From the NCBI GenBank assembly GCA_964370775.1, contig CAYJKT010000002.1, positions 1 through 64,000 of the forward strand: a stretch of DNA of 64,000 bases, read 5' to 3'. The notes below the pieces were generated by a model that worked only from the letters and a program-made list of their open reading frames with translations, ran no database searches and was not told the origin of the DNA. The position numbers and the translations under genes were made by a program. Source of the stretch: SIG603 sp964370775. Its GTDB lineage: Bacteria > Bacillota > Clostridia > Oscillospirales > Acutalibacteraceae. Shown here one piece after another: positions 42,612 through 49,468 of this stretch. Position 1 is the stretch's first letter, and every line of letters begins with the position of its first letter.

Positions 42612-44727
42612 TTTCGTTTCCCTCCATCAAGATTAAATCATCTTTTTTCATAACCTGTTTTGCAGAAGTCAAAGTAAGTGCGATAGTAGAAGCGTTGTGT
42701 AGCCATGCAGAAGTATTTGCTGTAAGAATACCAAAAATACCAAGCACAATTAAGGCTGTATTAAACGTAACTATAATGCCATATTGTCTATATATTTTTT
42801 GCATTAACTTTGTTGCAAGTCTGCGTATTTCAACAATTTTTGTGAGTTCATGTGATAACACAGAAATATCTGCAACTTCTCGTGCAATGTCGGACGAACC
42901 ATTTAATGTGAGCGATACATCAGCTACGCTCAGTGCAGGAGTATCGTTTATTCCGTCGCCAACCATAAGTATAATTATGCCCTCAGCTTTTAATTTTTCT
43001 ACTATTTCAGCTTTGCCGTCAGGTAAAACAGAGGCGTAATATTTATCAATTCCAAGAAGTGAACAAGTGTGTTTAGCACTGCTTTCGCCGTCACCTGTAA
43101 TCATATAAATATCTTTTATACCCTCGTTTCTAAGCATATCTATCGTATATTTAGCGTCTATCCTCGGTGGGTCATTTACACAAATAATTCCGATAAGTTT
43201 GCTATCAACAGCTAGATAAACTGCACTATCGCTTCCGATTTGCTCTTTTATAAAATCTTCTTTATCTGTAGGGTATGGAACCTTTTCATCTTCAAAAACA
43301 AAATGTCTGCTTCCTATAACCGAATGCTTTCCATTATAGATACTCGCAATTCCGTGAGCTACGATATATTTAACCTTACCATGTTCTTCTGGGTGGTGAA
43401 TATCTCTTTCCTTAGCTTCTCGCACAATGGAAGAAGCAACGCTATGAGGAAAATGCTCCTCAAGGCAAGCTGCTATTTTAAGAACATCGTCTTCTGAGTA
43501 ACCCTCTGCAATAGGGATAATATTCGACACTTTCGGAACAGCATTTGTAAGCGTGCCTGTTTTATCAAAAATGACAGTATCCACCTTAGACAAAACCTCA
43601 AGATATTTGCCACCTTTAACAAGAACTTCGTGATTAACGCTCTCTTTAAGTGCAGAGATAATTGTGATTGGAGTTGTAAGCTTGATAGCACAAGAGAAGT
43701 CAACCATAAGCACGGACAATGCTCTTGTAATACTCCTTGTAAGAGCTAAAGTAGCAAAGAAAAGCCCAAAACTTACAGGAACTATATCGTCAGCCAGTCG
43801 CTCTGCTCTGCCTTGCACAAGCGCTTTCTCTTTCTCACCAGTATCGATTAAATCAATGATTTTTGCAATGCGTGAGTCATTTTGCAGACTTAACACTTCA
43901 ATATCAATTTCGCCGTCTTCGATAACTGTGCCGGCAAAAACTGTACTGTCAGTCGACTTATGAACAGAAATAGGCTCGCCTGTCATAGTAGCCTCATTGA
44001 TAAGAGCATCGCCACTAACAACAGTACCGTCCATAGGTATTAGGCTACCTTTTCTTATACGAATGACATCGCCGACCACCACATCGCTATGATGTACTTC
44101 TACTTCTATATCATCTTTAACAAGCCAAACCTTATCTACATTTATTGTCAGGCTCTGTGCCAAGGCATGTTTTGCACGAAGATTTGAGTATTCAAGCAGT
44201 AAATCGGAAAGACCGAGTAAAAACATTGTAGATGATGCAGTTTTGTAGTTTTTCGATAGAAGTGAAGCTGATATTGCAGTGGCGTCCAAAACTTCTACAT
44301 TAATTTTTTTATTTGCCAGTGCGTGAAGTCCGTTTATGATATATGGTACAGAGCGTACTAATGTGTAAATTCTGTGTGGATATGTAGGCATGAAAAAGTG
44401 CCTTGCAAAGTGACATACAACATGTTTTACTATACGCTTTTTCACGTTATTCTCTAAAATTACTGCACACTGTTCTTCTGTTGGAGAACCTTCTTTTATT
44501 TCAGATAATGATAAAGAGGATAGTTTACTTAAAACTAAATCTCTTGCACTGCTTTTTTTGTACTCAATAAGCACCGATCCGTTAATCTCATTTGCCGAAA
44601 CATTTTCTACACCATTAACAGAAAGGAGCAGTTCGGAAAGTCCGTAACACTGCTCCTTTGTTAGTATGTATTTACCAAATCGAACTCTGAGGCGGTAGGG
44701 CTTATCATAAATAATATGATATTTCAT
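42598..44727 (-). CDS. P1B-type ATPase of SCA class, FezB-like (P1B-6 candidate)
   Basis: A 709-residue P-type ATPase. Residues 1-75 form an HMA-like domain without a CxxC, starting with the RLRVR motif (12-16). TGEP (249-252), then the membrane motif SCA (345-347, in place of CPC), Asp388 in FDKTGT, and GDGINDTPAL follow. The last helix carries HNAST. SCA plus HNAST differs from Cu, Zn/Cd and Co groups and fits the group I know as P1B-6, which includes the FezB transporters of iron ferrosome organelles; that assignment is from memory. It follows a small membrane protein (DUF6110-like) by 16 nt. Confidence 0.85.
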   Translation of the reverse strand: MKYHIIYDKPYRLRVRFGKYILTKEQCYGLSELLLSVNGVENVSANEINGSVLIEYKKSSARDLVLSKLSSLSLSEIKEGSPTEEQCAVILENNVKKRIVKHVVCHFARHFFMPTYPHRIYTLVRSVPYIINGLHALANKKINVEVLDATAISASLLSKNYKTASSTMFLLGLSDLLLEYSNLRAKHALAQSLTINVDKVWLVKDDIEVEVHHSDVVVGDVIRIRKGSLIPMDGTVVSGDALINEATMTGEPISVHKSTDSTVFAGTVIEDGEIDIEVLSLQNDSRIAKIIDLIDTGEKEKALVQGRAERLADDIVPVSFGLFFATLALTRSITRALSVLMVDFSCAIKLTTPITIISALKESVNHEVLVKGGKYLEVLSKVDTVIFDKTGTLTNAVPKVSNIIPIAEGYSEDDVLKIAACLEEHFPHSVASSIVREAKERDIHHPEEHGKVKYIVAHGIASIYNGKHSVIGSRHFVFEDEKVPYPTDKEDFIKEQIGSDSAVYLAVDSKLIGIICVNDPPRIDAKYTIDMLRNEGIKDIYMITGDGESSAKHTCSLLGIDKYYASVLPDGKAEIVEKLKAEGIIILMVGDGINDTPALSVADVSLTLNGSSDIAREVADISVLSHELTKIVEIRRLATKLMQKIYRQYGIIVTFNTALIVLGIFGILTANTSAWLHNASTIALTLTSAKQVMKKDDLILMEGNENETA

Positions 44728-44743
44728 AAGCTCCTCCTAAATC

Positions 44744-45007
44744 TTATTCCTCTGAGCAGTCGCAGTTATCACCACAAGAACATTCGTTTTTAGCTACCAT
44801 TTTAGCTTCTGCACAAATATCGTCAGCTTCTTCTTTGATGTTAGCAGTAGTTTCTAAAATTTTATCTTTAATCATTATACCGCCAGCTACACCTTTTACT
44901 GTAAGGTCTCTTACTTTTTTAGTTTTTAGAAGTCCAAAAACAGCAACACCTGTCGCAGCTCCAGCAGCAAAAATCCATTTTCTCTCTTTAGTTATCCATT
45001 TAAGCAT
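44744..45007 (-). CDS. DUF6110-like membrane protein with Cys-rich tail
   Basis: About 87 residues. A short basic start (LKWITKERKW), one hydrophobic helix with small residues (AAGAATGVAVFGLL, an A/GxxxG-type zipper), a second weakly hydrophobic stretch and a C-terminal ECSCGDNCDCSEE metal-binding-like tail. I chose the ATG at 45007, where GGAGG lies 9 nt upstream, and not 45064. The family (DUF6110) is, to my knowledge, found next to P-type ATPases like this one. It could play the part of FezA in ferrosome loci, an inference from position and size only. Confidence 0.72.
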   Translation of the reverse strand: MLKWITKERKWIFAAGAATGVAVFGLLKTKKVRDLTVKGVAGGIMIKDKILETTANIKEEADDICAEAKMVAKNECSCGDNCDCSEE

Positions 45008-45041
45008 ATACATTTTCCTCCAGTTATTTTTGAATATTATA

Positions 45042-45392
45042 TCACATATTACTACTTTTTTCAACTCCTAAACCGCAATTTTTGCGAAAATTCGACGGAC
45101 TTTCTCCAAATATGTTGCGAAATGCTTCTGCAAATTTGCTTGTGTTTATGTATCCAATACTATGTGCAATTTCGCTAATTGATTTATCAGTTGTCCGTAG
45201 CATGGTTCTTGCTTTGTATAATTTCACGCGGCGAATATATCGCTTTGGAGGCATACCAAAGTTTTGTATGTAAAGGACACGAAGTGATGTTTCAGATATA
45301 TACAACATTTTAGCAATTTGTTTTTCAGTTTTAACCGTGTCAAGTAATAATCTTCTAGACACATTTAATATGATTTTTGTATCTATGTGCAT
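45042..45392 (-). CDS. AraC-family regulator, DNA-binding domain only
   Basis: A 116-residue protein holding just the AraC/XylS double HTH: a first HTH (EKQIAKMLYISETSLRVLYIQNFGMPPKRYIRRVKLYKARTML) and a second (SISEIAHSIGYINTSKFAEAFRNIFGESPSNFRK). There is no ligand-binding domain, as in MarA/SoxS-like members. It ends 34 nt before the DUF6110-like start. A hairpin lies just before its ribosome site (GGAG). Confidence 0.9.
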   Translation of the reverse strand: MHIDTKIILNVSRRLLLDTVKTEKQIAKMLYISETSLRVLYIQNFGMPPKRYIRRVKLYKARTMLRTTDKSISEIAHSIGYINTSKFAEAFRNIFGESPSNFRKNCGLGVEKSSNM

Positions 45393-45405
45393 ACATTCTC
45401 CAAAT

Positions 45406-45441
45406 GCAGAAACCCAAGAATTTATATTCTCAGGTTTCTGC
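45406..45441. terminator. Hairpin between flavodoxin and AraC genes
   Basis: A stem GCAGAAACC/GGTTTCTGC with an inner GAAT/ATTC helix. T7 follows on the plus strand (45442-45448). On the minus strand, in which the operon runs, it is followed directly by the AraC ribosome site. It is thus a poor terminator there and may be a partial attenuator or leader hairpin. Confidence 0.5.
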
Positions 45442-45461
45442 TTTTTTTAATTAATAAATTT

Positions 45462-45872
45462 TTATGCTAACTTTTCGCCATTTGCCTTACAAGCAGCTTC
45501 TGCCTCTGCGTCCGGAGCTTCGTTGCACATATATGTTTCAACAGATTTAGCAGTTGTTTCTTCTTCCCAATTTCTCATCCATTCACCGTCTCCCCATCCA
45601 TAAGAGCCAAAAAGAAGAACGTTAACATCAGCAAGACTACCTTTTACACTATCCCACATTGGTTGGAACTCAGTTTCTTCTAAAACCTCAGCACCCATAG
45701 ACGGACAACCGAATGCGATAGAGGTGTAATTTGCCACCATATCAGCTGTGAATTTGTCAGAAGTCATTACATCAACCTCTGCACCTTTGCTTTTTGCACC
45801 CTCAGCTATAAAATTTGCCATAGCCTCTGTGTTTCCTGTACCACTCCAATAAACTACTGCTACTTTACTCAT
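45462..45872 (-). CDS. Flavodoxin
   Basis: A 136-residue flavodoxin, an FMN electron carrier that replaces ferredoxin when iron is short. The phosphate loop is WSGTGNTEAMA (~9-19). The first FMN loop is GCPSMGAEVLEETEFQPMW and the second is GSYGWGDGEWMRNWEE. GGAGA precedes the ATG. It is the third gene of the DUF2325-DUF3793-flavodoxin operon with two regulatory palindromes upstream. Confidence 0.95.
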   Translation of the reverse strand: MSKVAVVYWSGTGNTEAMANFIAEGAKSKGAEVDVMTSDKFTADMVANYTSIAFGCPSMGAEVLEETEFQPMWDSVKGSLADVNVLLFGSYGWGDGEWMRNWEEETTAKSVETYMCNEAPDAEAEAACKANGEKLA

Positions 45873-45907
45873 AATAGATCTCCTTTAATATTTTCTTTTT
45901 TATATAT

Positions 45908-46474
45908 TTAAGCTACTGTTCTTTTTTTAACAGTAAGCTCTATAATATCTCTACCATTTTGCCATAGTTTTTTATATACAGCTTTGCATTTATCATATTT
46001 CGCAAATATTTGCATAGCTTCATCTTCGTTTCCGTATACTTTCCAATATTTACAAAGATTACAATTTTTACCTTTGTTACAGATAAAACCCTCAACGTCT
46101 TCTGGGGGGTAGCCTAAGAATAATCCGATTTCGTGTGGAAATTCCTCATAAGTAGAAAGCCTATGTGATAATCGCTTTATAGCTTTATCAATACTTAAAT
46201 TGTTGTATCCGTACTGCAAAAGTATATCACTCGCCTTAGAATTATTCATATCGCTAATAAGCATATCTTTCCTATACATATATACAAGAGCAGAGTTTTC
46301 ACCGACTTTTAGCAGTCTTAGTTTTACATCAGCCTCCGAAAACTTCTCGTTCCAAGATGATATATCAGCCCTTAATACTAGTTCGTTTTTAAACTTAATA
46401 GTAAATAAACTTGCAGTTTTTAGGGATGACAGCGTCAGTGAACAATGCTCTATAAGCATGCATTCAGTTATCAT
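45908..46474 (-). CDS. DUF3793-family protein
   Basis: A 188-residue protein with the DUF3793 C-terminal signature: FPHEIGLFLGYPPEDVEGFICNKGKNCNLCKYWKVYGNEDEA (residues ~113-155), with a CNLC pair. The family is often next to flavodoxin genes in Clostridia. The activity is unknown; a metal or Fe-S ligand role for the Cys is possible. GAGG lies 9 nt before the ATG. Confidence 0.9.
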   Translation of the reverse strand: MITECMLIEHCSLTLSSLKTASLFTIKFKNELVLRADISSWNEKFSEADVKLRLLKVGENSALVYMYRKDMLISDMNNSKASDILLQYGYNNLSIDKAIKRLSHRLSTYEEFPHEIGLFLGYPPEDVEGFICNKGKNCNLCKYWKVYGNEDEAMQIFAKYDKCKAVYKKLWQNGRDIIELTVKKRTVA

Positions 46475-46475
46475 A

Positions 46476-46751
46476 TTACATTGCCTCTAATATGTTTTTA
46501 AGTGCAGAAAGTGAGCTTGAGTGTGAGCGCTCTACTCTTGCTTTACATCGTTTTGCCTCGCAGTTTGCACATGCAACTAGTTTATGTGAAACTGTATTAG
46601 TAAAAAGAATTATCATGTCAGGTGAGCCGAACTTTCCTCTTACATCACCCTTCATTTTTGTAAAAACTTTCGCTTTACAGCCGTATTCCTTGCACGTATC
46701 AATATATCTTCTTTCCATACATTCGTTTCCACCAACTATAACAACGCTCAT
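46476..46751 (-). CDS. DUF2325-family protein
   Basis: A 91-residue protein starting SVVIVGGNECMERRYIDTCKEYGCKAKVFTKM, with VSHKLVACANCEAKRCKARVERSHSSSLSALKNIL at the end, typical of DUF2325. Conserved Cys (ANCEAKRC) suggests metal binding. It is the first gene of the flavodoxin operon. The stop is 2 nt before the next ATG. Confidence 0.88.
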   Translation of the reverse strand: MSVVIVGGNECMERRYIDTCKEYGCKAKVFTKMKGDVRGKFGSPDMIILFTNTVSHKLVACANCEAKRCKARVERSHSSSLSALKNILEAM

Positions 46752-46777
46752 AATTTACCTCATTTCATAATCACATA

Positions 46778-46795
46778 AGTTAGTAATAACTAACT
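46778..46795. promoter_or_regulatory. Regulatory palindrome 4 (AGTTAG-N6-CTAACT)
   Basis: A perfect palindrome, spacer TAATAA, in the leader 26 nt before the DUF2325 ATG. With palindrome 5 it brackets the leader of the flavodoxin operon. Confidence 0.78.
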
Positions 46796-46845
46796 ATTTT
46801 TTTTTTAAATAAATCGCTACTAATAGCGATGATTGAATTACAATA

Positions 46846-46863
46846 AGTTAGCTTAGTCTAACT
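46846..46863. promoter_or_regulatory. Regulatory palindrome 5 (AGTTAG-N6-CTAACT)
   Basis: A perfect palindrome, spacer CTTAGT. It begins 7 nt past the -10 box (46871-46876) of the minus-strand promoter, covering its start site, the same geometry as palindrome 3. The extended form is TAAGTTAG...CTAACTTG. Confidence 0.82.
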
Positions 46864-46870
46864 TGACTAC

Positions 46871-46899
46871 AATATACATGATTTTTTTGAATTTGTCAA
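46871..46899 (-). promoter_or_regulatory. Promoter of the DUF2325-DUF3793-flavodoxin operon
   Basis: Minus strand: TTGACA (46894-46899), 17-nt spacer, TATATT (46871-46876). Confidence 0.85.
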
Positions 46900-46947
46900 T
46901 AGTTAAATTTATATTATTTACATTTTTAAATGATAAAAATAATTATA

Positions 46948-46976
46948 TTGACAAATTATAAACTATATGATAACAT
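46948..46976 (+). promoter_or_regulatory. Promoter of the TetR gene
   Basis: TTGACA (46948-46953), 17-nt spacer, TAACAT (46971-46976), about 40 nt before the TTG start. Its TTGACAAA is the mirror of the divergent promoter's -35, giving an inverted TTTGTCAAT/ATTGACAAA pair 46 nt apart. Confidence 0.65.
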
Positions 46977-47014
46977 TGTTACTAAAGATATTCGTGTTAT
47001 GTGAGGTGATATTA

Positions 47015-47620
47015 TTGAGCTACTCGTCAGAGCTAACAAAAGAGCGAATTATATCCTGTGCTAAAGAAGAATTCCTTAAAAAAGGTTTTTTAAATGCGAA
47101 TTTGAGAGAGATTTCAACTAATGCAAAAGCGACAACTGGTGCTATATATAATCACTTTAAAGGGAAAGACGGCTTATTTGAGGCGATTGTTGGCGAATTT
47201 GCCGATAATTTAATGGCGTTATATAAAAAAGCGCACGAAGAAGTCGAGGGACAATACGATTTTGACAGTGCTGATATTACCGAAAACATGGGTAAAGGTA
47301 CATATTTAATCTTAGAGTATCTATATTCTGATTTTGAGCTATCAAAACTTCTGTTTTGCTGTTCAGTAGGTACTAAATACGAGAAGTTTGTTGACGAACT
47401 TATCGAAGTGGAAGAAAAATCGTCTATCGCCTTTATGGAAAGTGATAATTTTAAGCCAACAAAAATAAATATGTTTTTTGTGCATGTCATTTCAACATCT
47501 GGGCTTAATAATATGTTAGAAGCTGTTCATCACGACTTGACAAAAGAAGAAGCTTATGAGTATATAAGTAAAATTCAGAAATTCTATTACGCTGGTACTA
47601 AAGAAATACTGGGGCATTGA
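47015..47620 (+). CDS. TetR/AcrR-family regulator
   Basis: About 201 residues. The N-terminal HTH (ERIISCAKEEFLKKGFLNANLREISTNAKATTGAIYNHFKGKDGLFEAIV) is typical and the C-terminal helical domain is unassigned. I chose the TTG at 47015, with AGGTGAT upstream, since the family starts there. The frame upstream to 46967 would run into the promoter. It is flanked by palindromes 4/5 on one side and 6 on the other, so it is one candidate for the protein that binds them. Confidence 0.9.
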   Translation: MSYSSELTKERIISCAKEEFLKKGFLNANLREISTNAKATTGAIYNHFKGKDGLFEAIVGEFADNLMALYKKAHEEVEGQYDFDSADITENMGKGTYLILEYLYSDFELSKLLFCCSVGTKYEKFVDELIEVEEKSSIAFMESDNFKPTKINMFFVHVISTSGLNNMLEAVHHDLTKEEAYEYISKIQKFYYAGTKEILGH

Positions 47621-47636
47621 CCCCAATATTTTTTAG
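47605..47636 (+). terminator. Terminator overlapping the TetR stop codon
   Basis: AATACTGGGG/CCCCAATATT (one mismatch) around loop CATTGA, which contains the TGA stop, then a T-run (TATTTTTT). It ends the TetR message. Confidence 0.72.
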
Positions 47637-47645
47637 AAATATAGT
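47617..47645 (+). promoter_or_regulatory. Promoter of the ABC-ABC-ATC hydrolase operon
   Basis: TTGACC (47617-47622) within the terminator loop/3' arm, 17-nt spacer, TATAGT (47640-47645), overlapping palindrome 6. Confidence 0.62.
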
Positions 47646-47660
47646 TAGCTGAAACTAACT
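47643..47660. promoter_or_regulatory. Regulatory palindrome 6 (AGTTAG-N6-CTAACT)
   Basis: A perfect palindrome, spacer CTGAAA, 27 nt upstream of the ABC gene at 47688. It overlaps the -10 box of the likely promoter. Confidence 0.8.
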
Positions 47661-47687
47661 TAAATTTAATATTATAAGGAGAATTTT

Positions 47688-49466
47688 ATGGAAAAGCAAA
47701 AACCACTGCTTAAAAGACTGTATGTCTTTGCGGGAAGCTACAAACACCTCACTAATTGGGGCATGATTTTATCAGGAGTAAGTGCCGTTATGACACTGCT
47801 ACCAATTATTTTCATTTATAGAGGTGTGAGCGAGATTATTGGAGCTTATCCGAATATCACCCTCACAGACAGCATTGTTACAAATGCATGGCTTACTGTT
47901 GGTTCTGCAATTGGTGCAATGATAGTATATCTAATAGCATTAATGTTCACTCATATTTCGGCATACAGAATAGCAAAAAATATGAGAAAGACTGCACTAA
48001 ATCACATTATGACTTTACCGCTCGGTTTTTTTAGTAGCATGGGCAGTGGTAAACTTCGCAGAATTATTAATGATAGTGCAGGAGCAACCGAAACGTATCT
48101 TGCACACCAATTACCTGACTTAGTTGGTGCATATACAACTCCTTTGGTTGTTCTAATAATCTTGTTTGTTTTCGACTGGCGACTTGGCTTAATTAGCCTT
48201 GCACCTCTTGTTTTGGCAGCAGTTGCTATGATGTCTGGCATGGGAAAAAACCAAACAGAAAGGATAAAACAGTATCAAACAGCACTTGAAAATATGAATA
48301 ATGAAGCAACTGAGTATGTGCGTGGTATTCCTGTTGTAAAAACATTTAATCAATCAGTTTTTTCTTTCGAGCGTTTTCATAATATAATCTCAACTTATAA
48401 AAATTATGTTTCGCAGTATTCATACCGTATGAGAATGCCAATGACCATGTTTCAAGTTTTTTTAGCAAGTACACCGATATTTTTGGTGTTGTCCTCTATA
48501 TTTATCATCACAGGACAGAGTGATATGACAGAATTTTTCCTAAGCTTTTTCTTCTATCTTATTTTCACACCCATTGCCTCACTTATGCTTATGAAAATCA
48601 TGTGGGTTATGCAACACTCAATGCTTGCAAGTGATGCACTTAATCGTATAGAGAGTTTACTTGCTGAAAAACCACTAGCAAAACCTAGTAATCCAAAAGA
48701 ACCTAAAACAGCTGATATAGTAATGGAAAACATCTCTTTTACATATCCGAATGCAGATATAAAAGCAGTAGATAATGTAAATATCAGCATTAAGCAGGGG
48801 CAAACAGTAGCCTTTGTTGGTCCGTCTGGTGGCGGTAAAACCACTCTAGCGACACTTATTCCCCGTTTTTGGGACGTTGACAGTGGTACTGTTAAAATCG
48901 GCGATATTGACGTAAAAGATATTGATAACACAGAGCTTATGAAAAATATATCTTTTGTTTTTCAAAACACTAACTTATACAAAGCGAGCATTTTAGATAA
49001 TCTTCGTGAAGGTAAATCTAATGCGAGCATAGACGAGGTGAACAAAGCACTAAAAACAGCAAGATGTGAAGACATTATTGCAAAATTACCAAACGGATTG
49101 GATACTATTTACGGCACAAAAGGCGTGTATCTTTCAGGTGGTGAGGCTCAAAGAATTGCACTTGCTAGAGCTATTTTGCGTGACGCACCAATTATTTTGC
49201 TTGATGAAGCTACAGCGTTTGCTGACCCAGAAAATGAACACCAAATTCAGCTTGCATTTAACGAACTTACTAAAGGTAAAACAGTTCTTATGATAGCACA
49301 TAGGTTATCAACAATAAAAAATGCTGACCTAATTTATGTAATTGCAAACGGAAAAGTAACAGAGCAAGGCACACACGAGGAACTTGTAACAAAAAATGGA
49401 CTATATAACGAAATGTGGACAGAGTACAATAACGCATTTATTTGGAATGAGAGTGAGGGGAGATAA
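47688..49466 (+). CDS. ABC half-transporter (YbtP/IrtA-type fold), first of pair
   Basis: A 592-residue half-transporter. Six helices (~20-310), Walker A VGPSGGGKTTL, signature LSGGEAQRIALARAIL, Walker B IILLDEATAFADPENE and switch His IAHRLSTI. The 'EATAFADPENE' segment is one I associate with siderophore-type importers of exporter fold such as YbtPQ and IrtAB, a hint rather than proof. AAGGAG precedes the ATG. With TetR upstream and palindrome 6 it looks iron-regulated. Confidence 0.88.
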   Translation: MEKQKPLLKRLYVFAGSYKHLTNWGMILSGVSAVMTLLPIIFIYRGVSEIIGAYPNITLTDSIVTNAWLTVGSAIGAMIVYLIALMFTHISAYRIAKNMRKTALNHIMTLPLGFFSSMGSGKLRRIINDSAGATETYLAHQLPDLVGAYTTPLVVLIILFVFDWRLGLISLAPLVLAAVAMMSGMGKNQTERIKQYQTALENMNNEATEYVRGIPVVKTFNQSVFSFERFHNIISTYKNYVSQYSYRMRMPMTMFQVFLASTPIFLVLSSIFIITGQSDMTEFFLSFFFYLIFTPIASLMLMKIMWVMQHSMLASDALNRIESLLAEKPLAKPSNPKEPKTADIVMENISFTYPNADIKAVDNVNISIKQGQTVAFVGPSGGGKTTLATLIPRFWDVDSGTVKIGDIDVKDIDNTELMKNISFVFQNTNLYKASILDNLREGKSNASIDEVNKALKTARCEDIIAKLPNGLDTIYGTKGVYLSGGEAQRIALARAILRDAPIILLDEATAFADPENEHQIQLAFNELTKGKTVLMIAHRLSTIKNADLIYVIANGKVTEQGTHEELVTKNGLYNEMWTEYNNAFIWNESEGR

Positions 49467-49468
49467 TA

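Noticed and set aside
46813..46830. ATCGCTA/TAGCGAT hairpin as a terminator in the flavodoxin leader
   Set aside because: The stem is only 7 bp, and on the transcribed strand it is followed by an A-tract, not a U-tract.
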